This document shows, in pieces, positions 34,050 through 43,123 of a stretch of 55,169 bases of DNA. Origin of the DNA: Geodermatophilus chilensis (lineage in GTDB: Bacteria > Actinomycetota > Actinomycetes > Mycobacteriales > Geodermatophilaceae); the NCBI RefSeq assembly GCF_002802985.1, contig NZ_NVPT01000012.1, forward strand, positions 1-55,169. The letters run 5' to 3'. A program made the position numbers and the translations under genes. The notes below the pieces were generated by a model, which ran no database searches, was not told the origin of the DNA, and saw nothing but the letters and a program-made list of their open reading frames with translations. How positions within the stretch are numbered: the stretch's first letter is position 1; each line of letters starts with the position of its first letter.

Positions 34050-35224
34050 CCCGCCACCTCCGCACGGGAGCGCTGGATCGCCGCCATCACGCTCTCCACC
34101 ATGAGCACCCCGGCCAGGGCCTCCCGCCGTCCGGTGACGACCACCCCGCCCTGGCTGGCGGCCAGCATGGTGTCCAGCGCGTCGTTGAGCGTGGACCGCA
34201 GGTCCACGACGGGCAGCCGCTCGTCCACGGCGGCCGGCACGGTCGTCGTCCGGGTGAGCTCGGCCAGCGTCGGCCAGCTGATCGGCCGTCCCCGTTCGTC
34301 GAGGACGACGACGAAGTCGTGCCCCGCCGAGCGCACCGCCGCGACGGCCTGCGCGGAGTCGGTGCCGACGACCGCCGTCGTGACCTGCCGCAGCTCCACG
34401 TCGCCCACCCGGGTCAGCGTGAGCTGCTTGAGCGTGGCGCCCGCGCCGACGAAGTCCGCGACGTACTCCTCCGCCGGGTTGGCGAGGATCGCCTCGGGGG
34501 TGTCGTACTGGACCACCCGGGCCCCGACGTCGAAGACGACGATGCGGTCGCCTAGCTTCACCGCCTCGTCGAAGTCGTGGGTGACGAAGACGATCGTCTT
34601 GCCCAGCTCCTCCTGGATGCGCAGCAGCTCGTCCTGCAGCCGCAGGCGGGTGACCGGGTCGACGGCGCCGAACGGCTCGTCCATCAGCAGCACCGGCGGG
34701 TCGGCGGCCAGCGCGCGGGCGACGCCGACGCGCTGCTGCTGCCCGCCGGAGAGCTCGCGCGGGTAGCGGTCGCGGTAGACGGCCGGGTCGAGGCCGACCA
34801 GGTCCAGGAGCTCGTCGACCCGCGTCGCCGTGCGCCGCTTGTCCCAGCCGAGCATCCGCGGGACCAGGGCGACGTTGGTGCCGACGGTCATGTGCGGGAA
34901 CAGGCCGCCGGCCTGGATGACGTAGCCGATCCGGCGGCGCAGCCGGTCGGGGTCCTGGTCGGTGACGTCCTCGTCGCCCAGATGGATCCGCCCGCTGGTC
35001 GGCTCGATGAGCCGGTTGAGCATCTTGAGCAGGGTGGTCTTCCCGCAGCCGGAGGGGCCGACGAACATGACGGTCTCCCCGGCGGGGATCTCCAGGCTCA
35101 CGTCGTCCACGGCCGGCCGGTCCTGCCCGGGGTAGCGCTTGGTCACGCCGTCCAGGCGGATCGAGACCCCGCTGACCCGGCGGTCGGGCGGAGTGGCGGT
35201 GGCAGGTGTCGTCGTCTCAGACAC
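34046..35224 (-). CDS. Glycine betaine/choline ABC transporter ATP-binding protein with CBS region (OpuCA/ProV-like)
   Basis: A 392-residue ATPase. Walker A GPSGCGKTT, signature LSGGQQQRVGVARALAADP, Walker B VLLMDEPFGAVDP and H-loop FVTHDFDEAVKLGDRI are intact. The C-terminal ~110 residues have a CBS-like pattern (TVPAAVDERLPVVDLRSTLNDALDTMLAASQGGVVVTGRREALAGVLMVESVM), which in OpuA/OpuC senses ionic strength or c-di-AMP. It drives osmolyte uptake. ATG at 35224 overlaps the end of the upstream permease gene by 8 bases. Confidence 0.93.
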   Translation of the reverse strand: MSETTTPATATPPDRRVSGVSIRLDGVTKRYPGQDRPAVDDVSLEIPAGETVMFVGPSGCGKTTLLKMLNRLIEPTSGRIHLGDEDVTDQDPDRLRRRIGYVIQAGGLFPHMTVGTNVALVPRMLGWDKRRTATRVDELLDLVGLDPAVYRDRYPRELSGGQQQRVGVARALAADPPVLLMDEPFGAVDPVTRLRLQDELLRIQEELGKTIVFVTHDFDEAVKLGDRIVVFDVGARVVQYDTPEAILANPAEEYVADFVGAGATLKQLTLTRVGDVELRQVTTAVVGTDSAQAVAAVRSAGHDFVVVLDERGRPISWPTLAELTRTTTVPAAVDERLPVVDLRSTLNDALDTMLAASQGGVVVTGRREALAGVLMVESVMAAIQRSRAEVAG

Positions 35225-35857
35225 GGATCCCCCTGGGGGTGGTGAGGCGACCGGTCAGCACGAGCAGCAGGTCGAGGACGAGGGCCAGCAGGACGATCGC
35301 GATCGTCCCGACCAGCGTGGAGTTGAGGGCGTTGGCGCCGCCCAGCCGGGAGAGGCCGGAGAAGATCAGGCCACCCAGCCCCGGACCGAGCACGTACGCG
35401 GCGATCGCCGCGATGCCCATGACCATCTGGGTGGACACCCGGATGCCGGCCAGGACGACCGGCAGGCCAGGGGCAGCTCGACGCGCAGCAGCACGGCGAG
35501 GCGGCTCATGCCGATGCCGCGGGCGGACTCGACCAGCGTGCGGTCGACCCCGGCCAGGCCCACGACGGCGTTGCGGAGCACCGGCAGGGCCGCGTAGAAG
35601 GTGACCGCGATGACCGCCGGGGTGATCCCGAAGCCGAAGGGAGCCAGCAGGATGCCCAGCAGCGCGAACGCCGGGATGGTCAACCCCACGGCGGACACAC
35701 CGTTGGCCAGCGCCGTGGCGGCCGGGCTGCGGTAGACCAGCACGGCCAGCCCCACGGCGAGCAGCGAGCCGAGCAGCACGCACTGCACGACCAGGCTCAC
35801 GTGCTGGAAGGCCTGGAAGGCGATGAGCCCGCGGCGCTCGACCACGTAGTCCCACAT
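35217..35857 (-). pseudogene. Glycine betaine/choline ABC transporter permease (OpuCD-like) with a frameshift
   Basis: From ATG 35857 the frame reads MWDYVVERRGLIAFQAFQHVSLVVQCVLLGSLLAVGLAV and continues to LLRVELPLA at about 35475, where it loses register. In the next frame LPVVLAGIRVSTQMVMGIAAIAAYVLGPGLGGLIF completes a normal OpuCD/ProW permease ending at 35217. One missing base in the run CTGCCCCTGGCCTGCC explains the break: adding a C restores LALPVVLAG. The rest of the operon is intact, so a sequencing error is as likely as a true mutation. If real, the transporter would rely on the other permease. Confidence 0.85.
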
Positions 35858-36166
35858 GCGGCGGTACCTCTCCGTGCCCCGGTGGTCACGCGGGGCCCTC
35901 GTCGTCGTTCGTCGTCCGGCTGCGGCCCCACGGCCGCCGCCCGTCGCACGACCGCCGGGCACTGCCCCGCCGGTGGCGTGTACGCCGTCGCTCGACGTTG
36001 CCACAGGTCCGGGCCGGTGGCGACCCGGGGCCCGTCGCGATGCTGTGCCACATCGCCGCAGGTCAGCGCGCCGGGGAACGCGACCGGGTGACCGTCCCCA
36101 CCCGTTCGCTTGACCCTGACGCGACGTCAAGCTGTGCACTCGTGCCCGTCAGGAGGGAGGACACCC
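35858..36166. promoter_or_regulatory. Divergent regulatory region between the Opu operon and the MerR gene
   Basis: About 310 bases with no credible gene. It must hold the promoters of both the Opu operon (minus) and the MerR/TipA-like gene (plus). The only clear element is the GCTTGAC/GTCAAGC dyad at 36108-36132. The remainder is GC-rich with no other motif I can support. Confidence 0.5.
36108..36132 (+). promoter_or_regulatory. MerR-type operator/promoter dyad
   Basis: GCTTGAC (36108-36114), 11 bases, GTCAAGC (36126-36132) is a perfect dyad that includes a TTGAC -35-like element, 35 bases before the MerR/TipA-like gene. MerR-family proteins bind such dyads inside their own promoters and remodel the -35/-10 spacing, so autoregulation is likely. 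Confidence 0.5.
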
Positions 36167-36925
36167 GTGACCGTGGGCGAGGTCGCGGCGCTGGCCGGTG
36201 TGACGGTCCGCACGCTGCACCACTACGACCGGATCGGGCTGCTGTCGCCGTCCGGCCGGACGGCGGCGGGCTACCGACGGTACGCGCCGGCGGACCTGGA
36301 CCGGCTGCACCGGGTGCTGGTCTACCGCGAGCTCGGGTTCCCCCTCGAGGAGGTCGCGACCCTGCTCGACGACCCCGCCGCCGACCCGGCCGAGCACCTG
36401 CGCCACCAGCACCGGCTGCTGCTCGACCGGCTGGAGCGGACGCGGGCGATGGTCGCGGCCGTCGAGAAGGAGATGGAGGCACGGCACATGGGGATCTCGC
36501 TGACCCCGGAGGAGCGCTTCGAGCTGTTCGGGGACTGGCTGCCCGAGGAGTACGAGGCCGAGGCGGAGGAGCGCTGGGGCGACACCGAGGCGTGGGCGCA
36601 GTCCCAGCGGCGCACCCGCAGCTACACCAAGGAGGACTGGGTCCGGATCAAGGACGAGGGGGAGGACGTCGAGCGCCGCTTCGCCGAGGCCATGCGGGCC
36701 GGCGTCCCGGCCGACTCGGGGGAGCAGGCGATGGACGTCACGGAGGAGCACCGGCAGCAGATCAGCCGGAACTTCTACGATTGCCCGCCCGAGATGCACG
36801 CCGGCCTGGGCCGGATGTACCTCGAGGACGAACGCTTCACCGCCCACTACGAGCGGATCGCGCCGGGCCTGGCGCAGTACGTGAGCACCGCCGTCCAGGC
36901 CAACGCCGCCCGCCAGGCCGGCTGA
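36167..36925 (+). CDS. MerR-family regulator with TipAS antibiotic-recognition domain
   Basis: Read from GTG 36167, 252 residues. The N-terminal MerR helix-turn-helix has VGEVAALAGVTVRTLHHYDRIGLLSPSGRTAAGYRRYAPADLDRLHRVLVYRELGFPLEEV, followed by a coiled-coil dimerisation helix (about 85-120). The C-terminal TipAS domain includes TPEERFELFGDWLPEEYEAEAEERWGDTEAW and NFYDCPPEMHAGLGRMYLEDERFTAHYERIAPGLAQYV. TipA proteins bind thiopeptide antibiotics covalently via a Cys; here the NFYDCPPEMHAG segment contains a suitable Cys. AGGAGG at 36151-36156 is the ribosome site. Whether it responds to thiopeptides or another amphipathic drug is unknown. Confidence 0.9.
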   Translation: MTVGEVAALAGVTVRTLHHYDRIGLLSPSGRTAAGYRRYAPADLDRLHRVLVYRELGFPLEEVATLLDDPAADPAEHLRHQHRLLLDRLERTRAMVAAVEKEMEARHMGISLTPEERFELFGDWLPEEYEAEAEERWGDTEAWAQSQRRTRSYTKEDWVRIKDEGEDVERRFAEAMRAGVPADSGEQAMDVTEEHRQQISRNFYDCPPEMHAGLGRMYLEDERFTAHYERIAPGLAQYVSTAVQANAARQAG

Positions 36926-36952
36926 CCGGCGAGGCCCACCCGCGATCAGTGT

Positions 36953-36995
36953 GCGCGGATGCGCAGTTCGGCACGACGGAACTGCGCATCCGCGC
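36953..36995. terminator. Perfect 17-bp stem-loop after the MerR gene
   Basis: The left arm 36953-36969 and right arm 36979-36995 are perfectly complementary around a 9-base loop. It lies 28 bases after the MerR gene stop codon, with no following T-run, a common form in GC-rich genomes. The inner GCGCAGTT/AACTGCGC core resembles the inverted repeat at 17205-17280. The rest of the gap to 37135 holds nothing I recognise. Confidence 0.65.
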
Positions 36996-37135
36996 CCACC
37001 GTCGGGCGGCTCCGGGACGACGTCCACCGGGTCCGAGCTGCCGCGGCCGTCAGCGGAGAGCGCCGGCACTCACGGAACGGAGCGGCGCCGGAACCCGGCG
37101 CAACGGTGGGCTGCACCACCGGTCATCCTGCTCGC

Positions 37136-38227
37136 GTGGGAACCCTGTGGGTGCTGCTGCACCGGCCCGCCGTGCAGCGCGGGGTGCGGGCGGCGATCGC
37201 GGCGGCGCTGGCCTGGCAGGTGGCCGTCCTGCTCCCACCGCTGCTGAGCGAGTACGCCTACTACGCCCCCCTGGGCGCGGTCATCGCGGTGCACCCGACG
37301 ATCGCCGACTCGGCCAGCGCCGCCTGGCGCAGCGTGCTGGCCATCCTCACCGGCTTCGCGCTGGCCGTGGCCCTCTACGAGCTCACCCGGGCGGTGCCGA
37401 ACGCCCTCAGCATCGCGCTGATCGTCGCCGCGGCGATCGCCGTCGAGCAGTGGCGGCTGTGGCGCGAGCAGGCCAGCTGGGTCAGCTTCGCCGCCGTCCT
37501 CATGATCACCGTCGGCCTCGACGACCCCGAGACCTACGTGCTGCGCTACGCGGGGCTGACGCTGCTGGGCGCGGCGATCGGCGTGCTGGTCACCACGGTG
37601 CTCTTCCCGCCCATGCAGCTCACCCGGGCCGTCGAGCAGATCGCCGCCGCCCGCTCGCTGCTCGCCGCGCACCTCGACGAGATCGCCGCGACCCTGCGCG
37701 AGGGCCTGGTGCCCGACCCCGCCGAGTGGGCCGGTCGGGCCGCGGCCCTCGACCGCACGCTGGACCGGATGCGCGCCGCCGAGGCGCAGGTGGAGCGGGC
37801 GCGCCGGGCCAATCCGCGGGCGCGGCGCTGGCAGGGCCGGGCCGCCGGCATCCGCGAGGAGTCCCGCGCGCTCGACCGCGTCGCCGTCCTCGTCGACGAC
37901 CTCACCTCGCTGGTCGTCGAGTTCCAGCCGCACCGGCGCGGTGTCGACCGGGTCGAGGCCGGCACCGGCTGGGTGCTCGCCGATGCGCTGACCGGGCTGG
38001 CCGGCGTCGTTCGGACGCCGCACCACAGCACCGACGGGACGACGCCGGACCGCCGCGACGAGCGGATCGCCGCCGCCGAGGCCGCGCTGGACCGGCTGGT
38101 CGGCTTGCTGCGCACCGCCCGGCCCGCCGACGAGGACGGCTTCCTCGCCCTGGGCGCGGTGGCGGTCGGTGTGCGCCGGGGGCTCACCGCCCTCGGCGCG
38201 CACCGCAGGCAGCCACAGCCGGCCTGA
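37136..38227 (+). CDS. FUSC/aromatic-acid-exporter-like membrane protein
   Basis: Read from GTG 37136, 363 residues. The N-terminal half has about six hydrophobic segments: VQRGVRAAIAAALAWQVAVLLPPLL, YYAPLGAVIAVHPTIADSASAAWRSVLAILTGFALAVALYEL, ALSIALIVAAAIAVEQWRL, VSFAAVLMITVGL and LTLLGAAIGVLVTTVLFPPM. The APLGAVIAVHPT segment and the TG-ALAVAL pattern fit FUSC/ArAE proteins. The C-terminal half is soluble, helical and Arg/Ala-rich. Such proteins are thought to export aromatic acids or lipids; the function here is uncertain. Confidence 0.75.
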   Translation: MGTLWVLLHRPAVQRGVRAAIAAALAWQVAVLLPPLLSEYAYYAPLGAVIAVHPTIADSASAAWRSVLAILTGFALAVALYELTRAVPNALSIALIVAAAIAVEQWRLWREQASWVSFAAVLMITVGLDDPETYVLRYAGLTLLGAAIGVLVTTVLFPPMQLTRAVEQIAAARSLLAAHLDEIAATLREGLVPDPAEWAGRAAALDRTLDRMRAAEAQVERARRANPRARRWQGRAAGIREESRALDRVAVLVDDLTSLVVEFQPHRRGVDRVEAGTGWVLADALTGLAGVVRTPHHSTDGTTPDRRDERIAAAEAALDRLVGLLRTARPADEDGFLALGAVAVGVRRGLTALGAHRRQPQPA

Positions 38228-38233
38228 AGGCCG

Positions 38234-39755
38234 CTACAGCTCCGCGGCCAGCACCTGCTCGGCCACCGGGACGGCGCGCTCGCGGTCGGCGGGCACCAGA
38301 CCGGTGCGCACCCGGCGGTCGAGCAGGTCGACGACGGTCCGCGCGCCCTCGGCCCGGACGGCGAAGCGCAGCTCCCCCACCGTCTCCGGGCGGCCCTCGA
38401 CCACCGGCTCGGACCCCAGTACGGCGACCGCCGGCGCCTCGGTGCCGTAGCGCGCGACCAGCCGGGCCGGGGCCTCGACGCGGTCCAGCGCCACGCGCGG
38501 CGCCGCGCCGACCAGCGGCAGCCGGGCGGTGCACGACCGCGGTCCGGCGAGGCCGAGCCGGGCGACCACCGCGTCGACGGCCTCCTCGGCCATGGCCCGG
38601 TAGGTGGTCAGCTTGCCGCCGACGACGGTGAGGACCGGTCCGTCCCACCGCAGCAGGTGCTTCCGGGACAGGTCCGCGGTGGCGCCGTCCGGGCCGGTGC
38701 CGGCCGTCTGGGGCAGCGCCAGCGGCCGCAGCCCCGCGTAGCTGCCCATGACGTCCGCGCGGGTCAGCGGCTCGGCGAGCACCCGGTTCACCGTGTCCAG
38801 CAGCTGCTGCACCTCGGCGTCCGAGGGCACCGGGTCCCCGTCGGGGACCGGGCCCGGGCACCGGCTCGTCGGTCAGCCCCAGGTACACGAGCCCAGCGGG
38901 CTGTGGCAGCGCGAAGACGCAGCGCGAGCGCGATCCGGGCAGCGGCACGGTCAGCGCCGCCGACGGCGACCCGAGCCGGGCGGCGGGCACGACCAGGTGC
39001 GACCCGCGGGACGGCGAGAGGCGGATGCCCGGCGCCAGCCGCTGCGCCCACACCCCGGTCGCGTTGACCACCACCCGCGCCCGGAGGGTCAGCGCCTCAC
39101 CGCCGTCCAGCTCCGCGTGCACGTCGGCGCCGTCCACCGCGCGCACCGCCGCCCCGGTCACGACCCGCGCGCCGAAGGCGGCCGCGGTCCGGGCCAGGGC
39201 GACCACGAGCCGGACGTCGTCGGTCAGCTGCCCGTCCCAGAAGACGACCCCGCCGCGGCAGCCGCGCACACCCGGCGTCATCCGGGTCACCCCGGCGGCG
39301 TCGACCCGTCGGGTCGCCGGCAGCGAGCCGCGGCCGCCGGGCACCGAGGCGCGGACGGCGTCCCCGAGCCGCCCGCCCAGCTCGGCCAGCGCGGTGACGT
39401 CGCGACCGACGGCGTCGGGCACCAGGAAGGGCAGCGGGCGGACCAGGTGCGGCGCGGTCGCGCCCATGAGGACGGCGCGCTCGCGGGCGCTCTCCCGCGC
39501 CAGCCCGAGCTCGCCGTGCGCCAGGTAGCGCAGCCCGCCGTGCACCAGCTTCGAGGACCACCGGCTGGTGCCGGCTGCGAGGTCGGCCCGCTCCAGCAGG
39601 ACGACGGAGAGTCCGCGGGCGGCCGCGTCGAGGGCCGCGCCGGCGCCGGTCACGCCGCCGCCGGCCACCACGACGTCGACGGCCGCACCGGCTACCGCGT
39701 CGAGGTCGGCGGCCCGCCGGGCCGGGGACAAGGCGGCGGGTCCGGGGCCGGGCAC
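38234..39755 (-). pseudogene. glpD: FAD-dependent glycerol-3-phosphate dehydrogenase with a frameshift
   Basis: From GTG 39755: VDVVVAGGGVTGAGAALDAAARGLSVVLLERADLAAGTSRWSSKLVHGGLRYLAHGE is the FAD-binding start, and conserved segments continue to VYLGLTDEPVPGP at about 38860. There the register is lost; the second frame resumes VPSDAEVQQLLDTVNRVLAEPLTRADVMGSYAGLRPL and TVVGGKLTTYRAMAEEAVDAV and ends at 38234. One extra base in GGGCCCGG accounts for it. Without the break the protein would be about 506 residues, a normal GlpD that oxidises glycerol-3-phosphate to DHAP at the membrane. A sequencing error is possible. It is divergent from an AGPS-like FAD oxidase with 15 bases between start codons, which recalls mycobacterial glpD1 near Rv2251. 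Confidence 0.87.
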
Positions 39756-39758
39756 CGG

Positions 39759-39767
39759 CAGACTGTA
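39759..39767. promoter_or_regulatory. Overlapping divergent leaderless -10 elements of glpD and the AGPS-like gene
   Basis: Only 15 bases separate the two GTG start codons (39755 minus, 39771 plus). TACAGT on the minus strand (39767-39762) is 6 bases from the glpD start, and CAGACT on the plus strand (39759-39764) is 6 bases from the oxidase start. The hexamers share three bases, so polymerase could hardly occupy both at once. Confidence 0.5.
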
Positions 39768-39770
39768 GCC

Positions 39771-41478
39771 GTGCCCGAGCAGCCCGAACTGACCATCCAG
39801 GGCTGGGGCCCGGCCGCCGGCCCCCGCGACGCGACGGTGACCCGCGGGGCCGACGGCGGCCCCGGCTCCCTGGAGCTCACCGCCTTCCCCGACGTCGCCG
39901 AGGTGCTGCCCAAGGCCGCCCGCCGCCACCTGTCCCGCGAGCTGGGCTGGACGCCGCGGCGCACGCCGCCGGTGCCGGTCACCGACATCCGGCTGGCGCC
40001 CTCCCGGCTGGCCGAGGACTGCCGGCTGCGCCTGGTGGAGCTGCTCGGCGAGGAGCACGTCAGCACCGACCGGGAGGCGCGGCTGCGGCACGCCGGCGGC
40101 AAGAGCTACCTGGACCTGCTCCGCCGCCGGGAGGGCGACGCCTCCGACGCCCCGGACGCCGTCGTCCGGCCCGGCAGCACCGGGGAGACCGCCGCGCTGC
40201 TGGCGCTGTGCAGCGAGCTCGGCGTGGTCGTGGTGCCCTTCGGCGGCGGCACGAGCGTCGTCGGCGGGCTGTCGGGCGTCGACCCCGACGACCGGCCCTC
40301 GATCACGGTCGACCTGGGCCGGATGGCCTCGGTGCAGGCTCTCGACGTCGCGTCGTCCCTGGTCACGGTGGGTCCGGGCGTGCGCGGGCCGGCGCTGGAG
40401 GAGCACCTGGGCCGGCACGGGCTGACCCTCGGCCACCTGCCGCAGAGCTGGGAGTTCGCGACCCTGGGCGGCTACGCGGCGACCCGCTCGGCGGGCCAGG
40501 CCTCCACCGGGATCGGCCGCTTCGACGACCTGGTGGCGGGGCTGACGCTGACCACGCCGTCCGGGGTGCTCGAGCTCGGCTCCCCGCCGGCGTCGGCGGC
40601 CGGTCCGGACCTGCTCGGCCTGGCGCTCGGCTCGGAGGGCGCGCTGGGCATCATCACCGAGCTGAGGCTGCGCGTGCGGCCCGAGCCGCGGGCGCGGCAC
40701 TACGAGGGCTGGTCGTTCCGCAGCTGGGAGGCGGGGCTGGCCGGGCTGCAGCGGCTGGCGCGGCACGAGCTGCTGCCCGACGTGGTCCGGCTGTCCGACC
40801 CGGACGAGAGCCGCGCGAACCTGCTGAACGCATCGGGCGCCGGCGCGTCGGTGCTGCGCGGCTCGCTGCGGCTGCGCGGGCGGGCCGCGGGCTGCCTGCT
40901 GGTCGTCGGCTGGGAGGGGCTGCCGGCCAGCGTGCGCGCCCGGCGGCGGGCGGCCTCCTCGGTGCTGCGCGGGGCCGGGGCGGTGCGGCTGGGCACGCGC
41001 GTCGGGGAGTCCTGGCGGCGGCACCGGTACACCGCGCCCTACACCCCGCGACAGCCTGCTGGACGCCGGGCTGCTGGTCGAGACGCTGGAGACGGCGGCC
41101 ACCTGGACGGCGCTGCCCACCGTGTACGACGCCGTCCGCGGGGCGCTGCGCACGTCGCTGGGCCGGCGCGGGAAGCAGCCGCTGGTGCTGAGCCACGTCT
41201 CGCACGCCTACCCGACCGGCGCCTCCCTGTACGTCACCGTGCTCGCCGACCGGGACGACGCGCTGCCCATCCAGCAGTGGCTCTCGGCCAAGCGCGCCGC
41301 GACCGACGCGCTGCTGGCCGCCGGCGGCACGCTCACCCACCACCACGCCGTCGGGGCCGACCACCGTCCCTGGCTGGAGCGCGAGGTCGGCCCGCTGGGC
41401 GTGGAGGTGCTGCGCGCGGTCAAGCAGCGGCTCGACCCGCAGGGGATCTGCAACCCCGGCGTCCTGCTGCCCGACTAG
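39771..41478 (+). pseudogene. FAD-linked oxidase, alkyldihydroxyacetonephosphate-synthase-like, with a frameshift
   Basis: From GTG 39771 the frame shows PPVPVTDIRLAPSRL, DAVVRPGSTGETAALLALCSELGVVVVPFGGGTSVVGGL and HLPQSWEFATLGGYAATRSAGQASTGIGRFDDLVAGL, the FAD-binding VAO/PCMH domain, then the C-terminal domain up to RHRYTAPYTP. At about 41048 the register shifts by two missing or one extra base; the second frame reads DSLLDAGLLVETLETAATWTALPTVYDAV, then the HHHAVGADH motif and the terminal GICNPGVLLPD. Intact, it would be about 569 residues, like AGPS/Rv2251 proteins that make ether-lipid precursors or oxidise hydroxy acids. The frameshift may be an error. Confidence 0.83.
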
Positions 41479-41490
41479 GACGGCTCGCCC

Positions 41491-41540
41491 CTGCAGCCTC
41501 TCCCCCTGCCCACAGTGCGGGGCAGGGGGAGAGGCTGCGG
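41491..41540. terminator. 20-base-arm hairpin, first of two terminators
   Basis: The arms 41491-41510 and 41521-41540 pair over 20 bases with a single wobble and a 10-base loop. It lies just after the AGPS-like gene stop codon at 41478. Confidence 0.75.
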
Positions 41541-41566
41541 AGGACGACACCCTCCATCCGGGAACC

Positions 41567-41600
41567 TCAGCCCCTGCTCACAGGTGTGAGCAGGGGCTGA
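41567..41600. terminator. Perfect 16-bp inverted repeat, second terminator
   Basis: The arms 41567-41582 and 41585-41600 (TCAGCCCCTGCTCACA and its complement) are perfectly matched with a 2-base centre. It lies between two convergent genes and likely blocks transcription in both directions. The remaining 50 bases to 41651 show nothing. Confidence 0.75.
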
Positions 41601-41651
41601 CCTCCCGGTAGGCACATGCGGTGGCTGAGTCCCAGCGCCGCGGGGACGGGG

Positions 41652-42257
41652 TCAGGGCAGCTGCACCGTCGTCGTCACCCGCGCCAGGCTCGGCCGCGGC
41701 GACACCGACCCGAACCCGAAGGTGACCGGCGGGCGCACCGCGGCCAACGCGCCCAGCGGCTCGCCGTCCCACGAGGCGTCGAGGGACGTGACCGCGTGCA
41801 GGTCCTGGACGCCGTACCACTCGGTGCGGCCGTTGCCGGCCGACCCGGTGGTGCGCAGGCCGGTGAGCAGCCGGGCCGGGCGGTCCAGCAGGCCGGCCCA
41901 CGCCGGGGTGCGGGCCAGCGGTGGCGGGACGGCGCGCAGCAGCCACCCCAGCGGCGGACGGCGGCCGGTCGTGACCCGCAGCCGCAGCGGGCCGGCGTCG
42001 ACCGCCCAGGTCCGCGGGTCCGGCCGCTGCACGCGCACCGGGACCAGCCGGACCTCGTCGAAGGTGTAGGTGGCGGCGATGAAGTCCGCGGCCTCCCGGG
42101 TCGGGGCGAGCAGCAGCCGGGCGCCGTCCGGCCGCTGCACCATCACGTCGGACAGCGGCCCCAGCGGCGAGGTCGGCCAGTGCCCGACGACGGCGCGGGT
42201 GCCCGACGCGGTGCCGGCCCCGAGGATCCAGCCGTCGAACCGCAGCCGCTGCGGCAT
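41652..42257 (-). CDS. Conserved hypothetical protein
   Basis: A 201-residue protein that I cannot assign. It reads [73 protein letters not shown] with beta-rich character, a Trp/Arg-rich middle ([26 protein letters not shown]) and a closing [21 protein letters not shown]. No signal peptide, membrane helix or known catalytic motif is evident. Coding is supported by third-position GC bias and by tight packing: its ATG (42257) lies 5 bases from the end of an SDR gene, suggesting co-transcription. Confidence 0.7.
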   Translation of the reverse strand: MPQRLRFDGWILGAGTASGTRAVVGHWPTSPLGPLSDVMVQRPDGARLLLAPTREAADFIAATYTFDEVRLVPVRVQRPDPRTWAVDAGPLRLRVTTGRRPPLGWLLRAVPPPLARTPAWAGLLDRPARLLTGLRTTGSAGNGRTEWYGVQDLHAVTSLDASWDGEPLGALAAVRPPVTFGFGSVSPRPSLARVTTTVQLP

Positions 42258-42262
42258 CGGCG

Positions 42263-43030
42263 TCAGAGGGTGGTGGCGCGGCCGCCGTCCACCGGGATGA
42301 CCGCGCCGGTGACGTAGGCGCCGGCCCGGCTGGCCAGGTAGACCGCGACGCCGGCCATGTCATCAGGCCGGCCGATGCGGCCCAGCGGGGACGACGCGGC
42401 GATCTCGTCGCCGTGGGCCGCGAGCGTGGCGGCCATCATCTTCGACTCGAACGGCCCCGGGGCGACGGCGTTGACGGTGATCCGCTTCGGCCCGAGCTCC
42501 TTGGCCAGCACCCGGGTGAGGTGGTGCACCCCGGCCTTGCTGGCCGAGTACGAGTAGGTCGGCAGGGACGGCGCGTGCAACCCGTCGATGCTGCCGACGT
42601 TGACCACGCGGGCCGGGTCGTCGTCGGTGCCCGCGGCCTCGAGCAGCGGCAGGAAGGCGCGGGTGAGGAAGAACGGCGCCTTGAGGTTCAGGTCGAGCAC
42701 CTTGTCCCAGGCCGACGCGGGGAAGGTGGCGAACGGCTCCCCCCAGGTCGCGCCGGCGTTGTTCACCAGCACGTGCAGCCGCTCCTCGCTGCGGCCGACC
42801 TCCTCGGCCAGCCGCAGGCACCCGGCCTCGGTGGAGACGTCGGCAGGGATGGACGCCACCCTCCCGAACTGCGACAGCTCGGCGGCCGCCGCCTCGCCCG
42901 CGTCGGGCTTGCGCGAGGAGACGTACACGGACGCCCCGGCCTGCAGCAGCCCGCGGGCCATCATCAGGCCGATGCCGCGGGTGCCACCGGTGACGACGGC
43001 GACCTTCCCGGTGAGGTCGAACAGGTGCAC
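42263..43030 (-). CDS. Short-chain dehydrogenase/reductase (SDR)
   Basis: A 255-residue classical SDR. It has the cofactor motif TGGTRGIG (about 13-20), the NNAG motif in [13 protein letters not shown], the catalytic Ser in NVGSIDGLH and YSASK (Tyr-x-x-x-Lys), plus the C-terminal [34 protein letters not shown]. An Arg at the end of beta-2 ([10 protein letters not shown]) suggests NADP(H). It resembles gluconate-5-dehydrogenase and 3-oxoacyl-ACP-reductase-like enzymes; the substrate is unknown. GTG at 43030 is the start. Confidence 0.9.
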   Translation of the reverse strand: MHLFDLTGKVAVVTGGTRGIGLMMARGLLQAGASVYVSSRKPDAGEAAAAELSQFGRVASIPADVSTEAGCLRLAEEVGRSEERLHVLVNNAGATWGEPFATFPASAWDKVLDLNLKAPFFLTRAFLPLLEAAGTDDDPARVVNVGSIDGLHAPSLPTYSYSASKAGVHHLTRVLAKELGPKRITVNAVAPGPFESKMMAATLAAHGDEIAASSPLGRIGRPDDMAGVAVYLASRAGAYVTGAVIPVDGGRATTL

Positions 43031-43123
43031 GGGCGGGCTCCTCCGCGTCGTGGGGACGTCGTCGGCCCCCGGCCAGGGCACCGTATCCAGCGGCCGGGAG
43101 GCCTCCTGTGCCAGCCTCGGCGC

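Noticed and set aside
41567-41600. Inverted repeat as a phage attachment site or transposon end
   Set aside because: No integrase, transposase or target-site duplication is visible; placement between convergent stop codons fits termination better.
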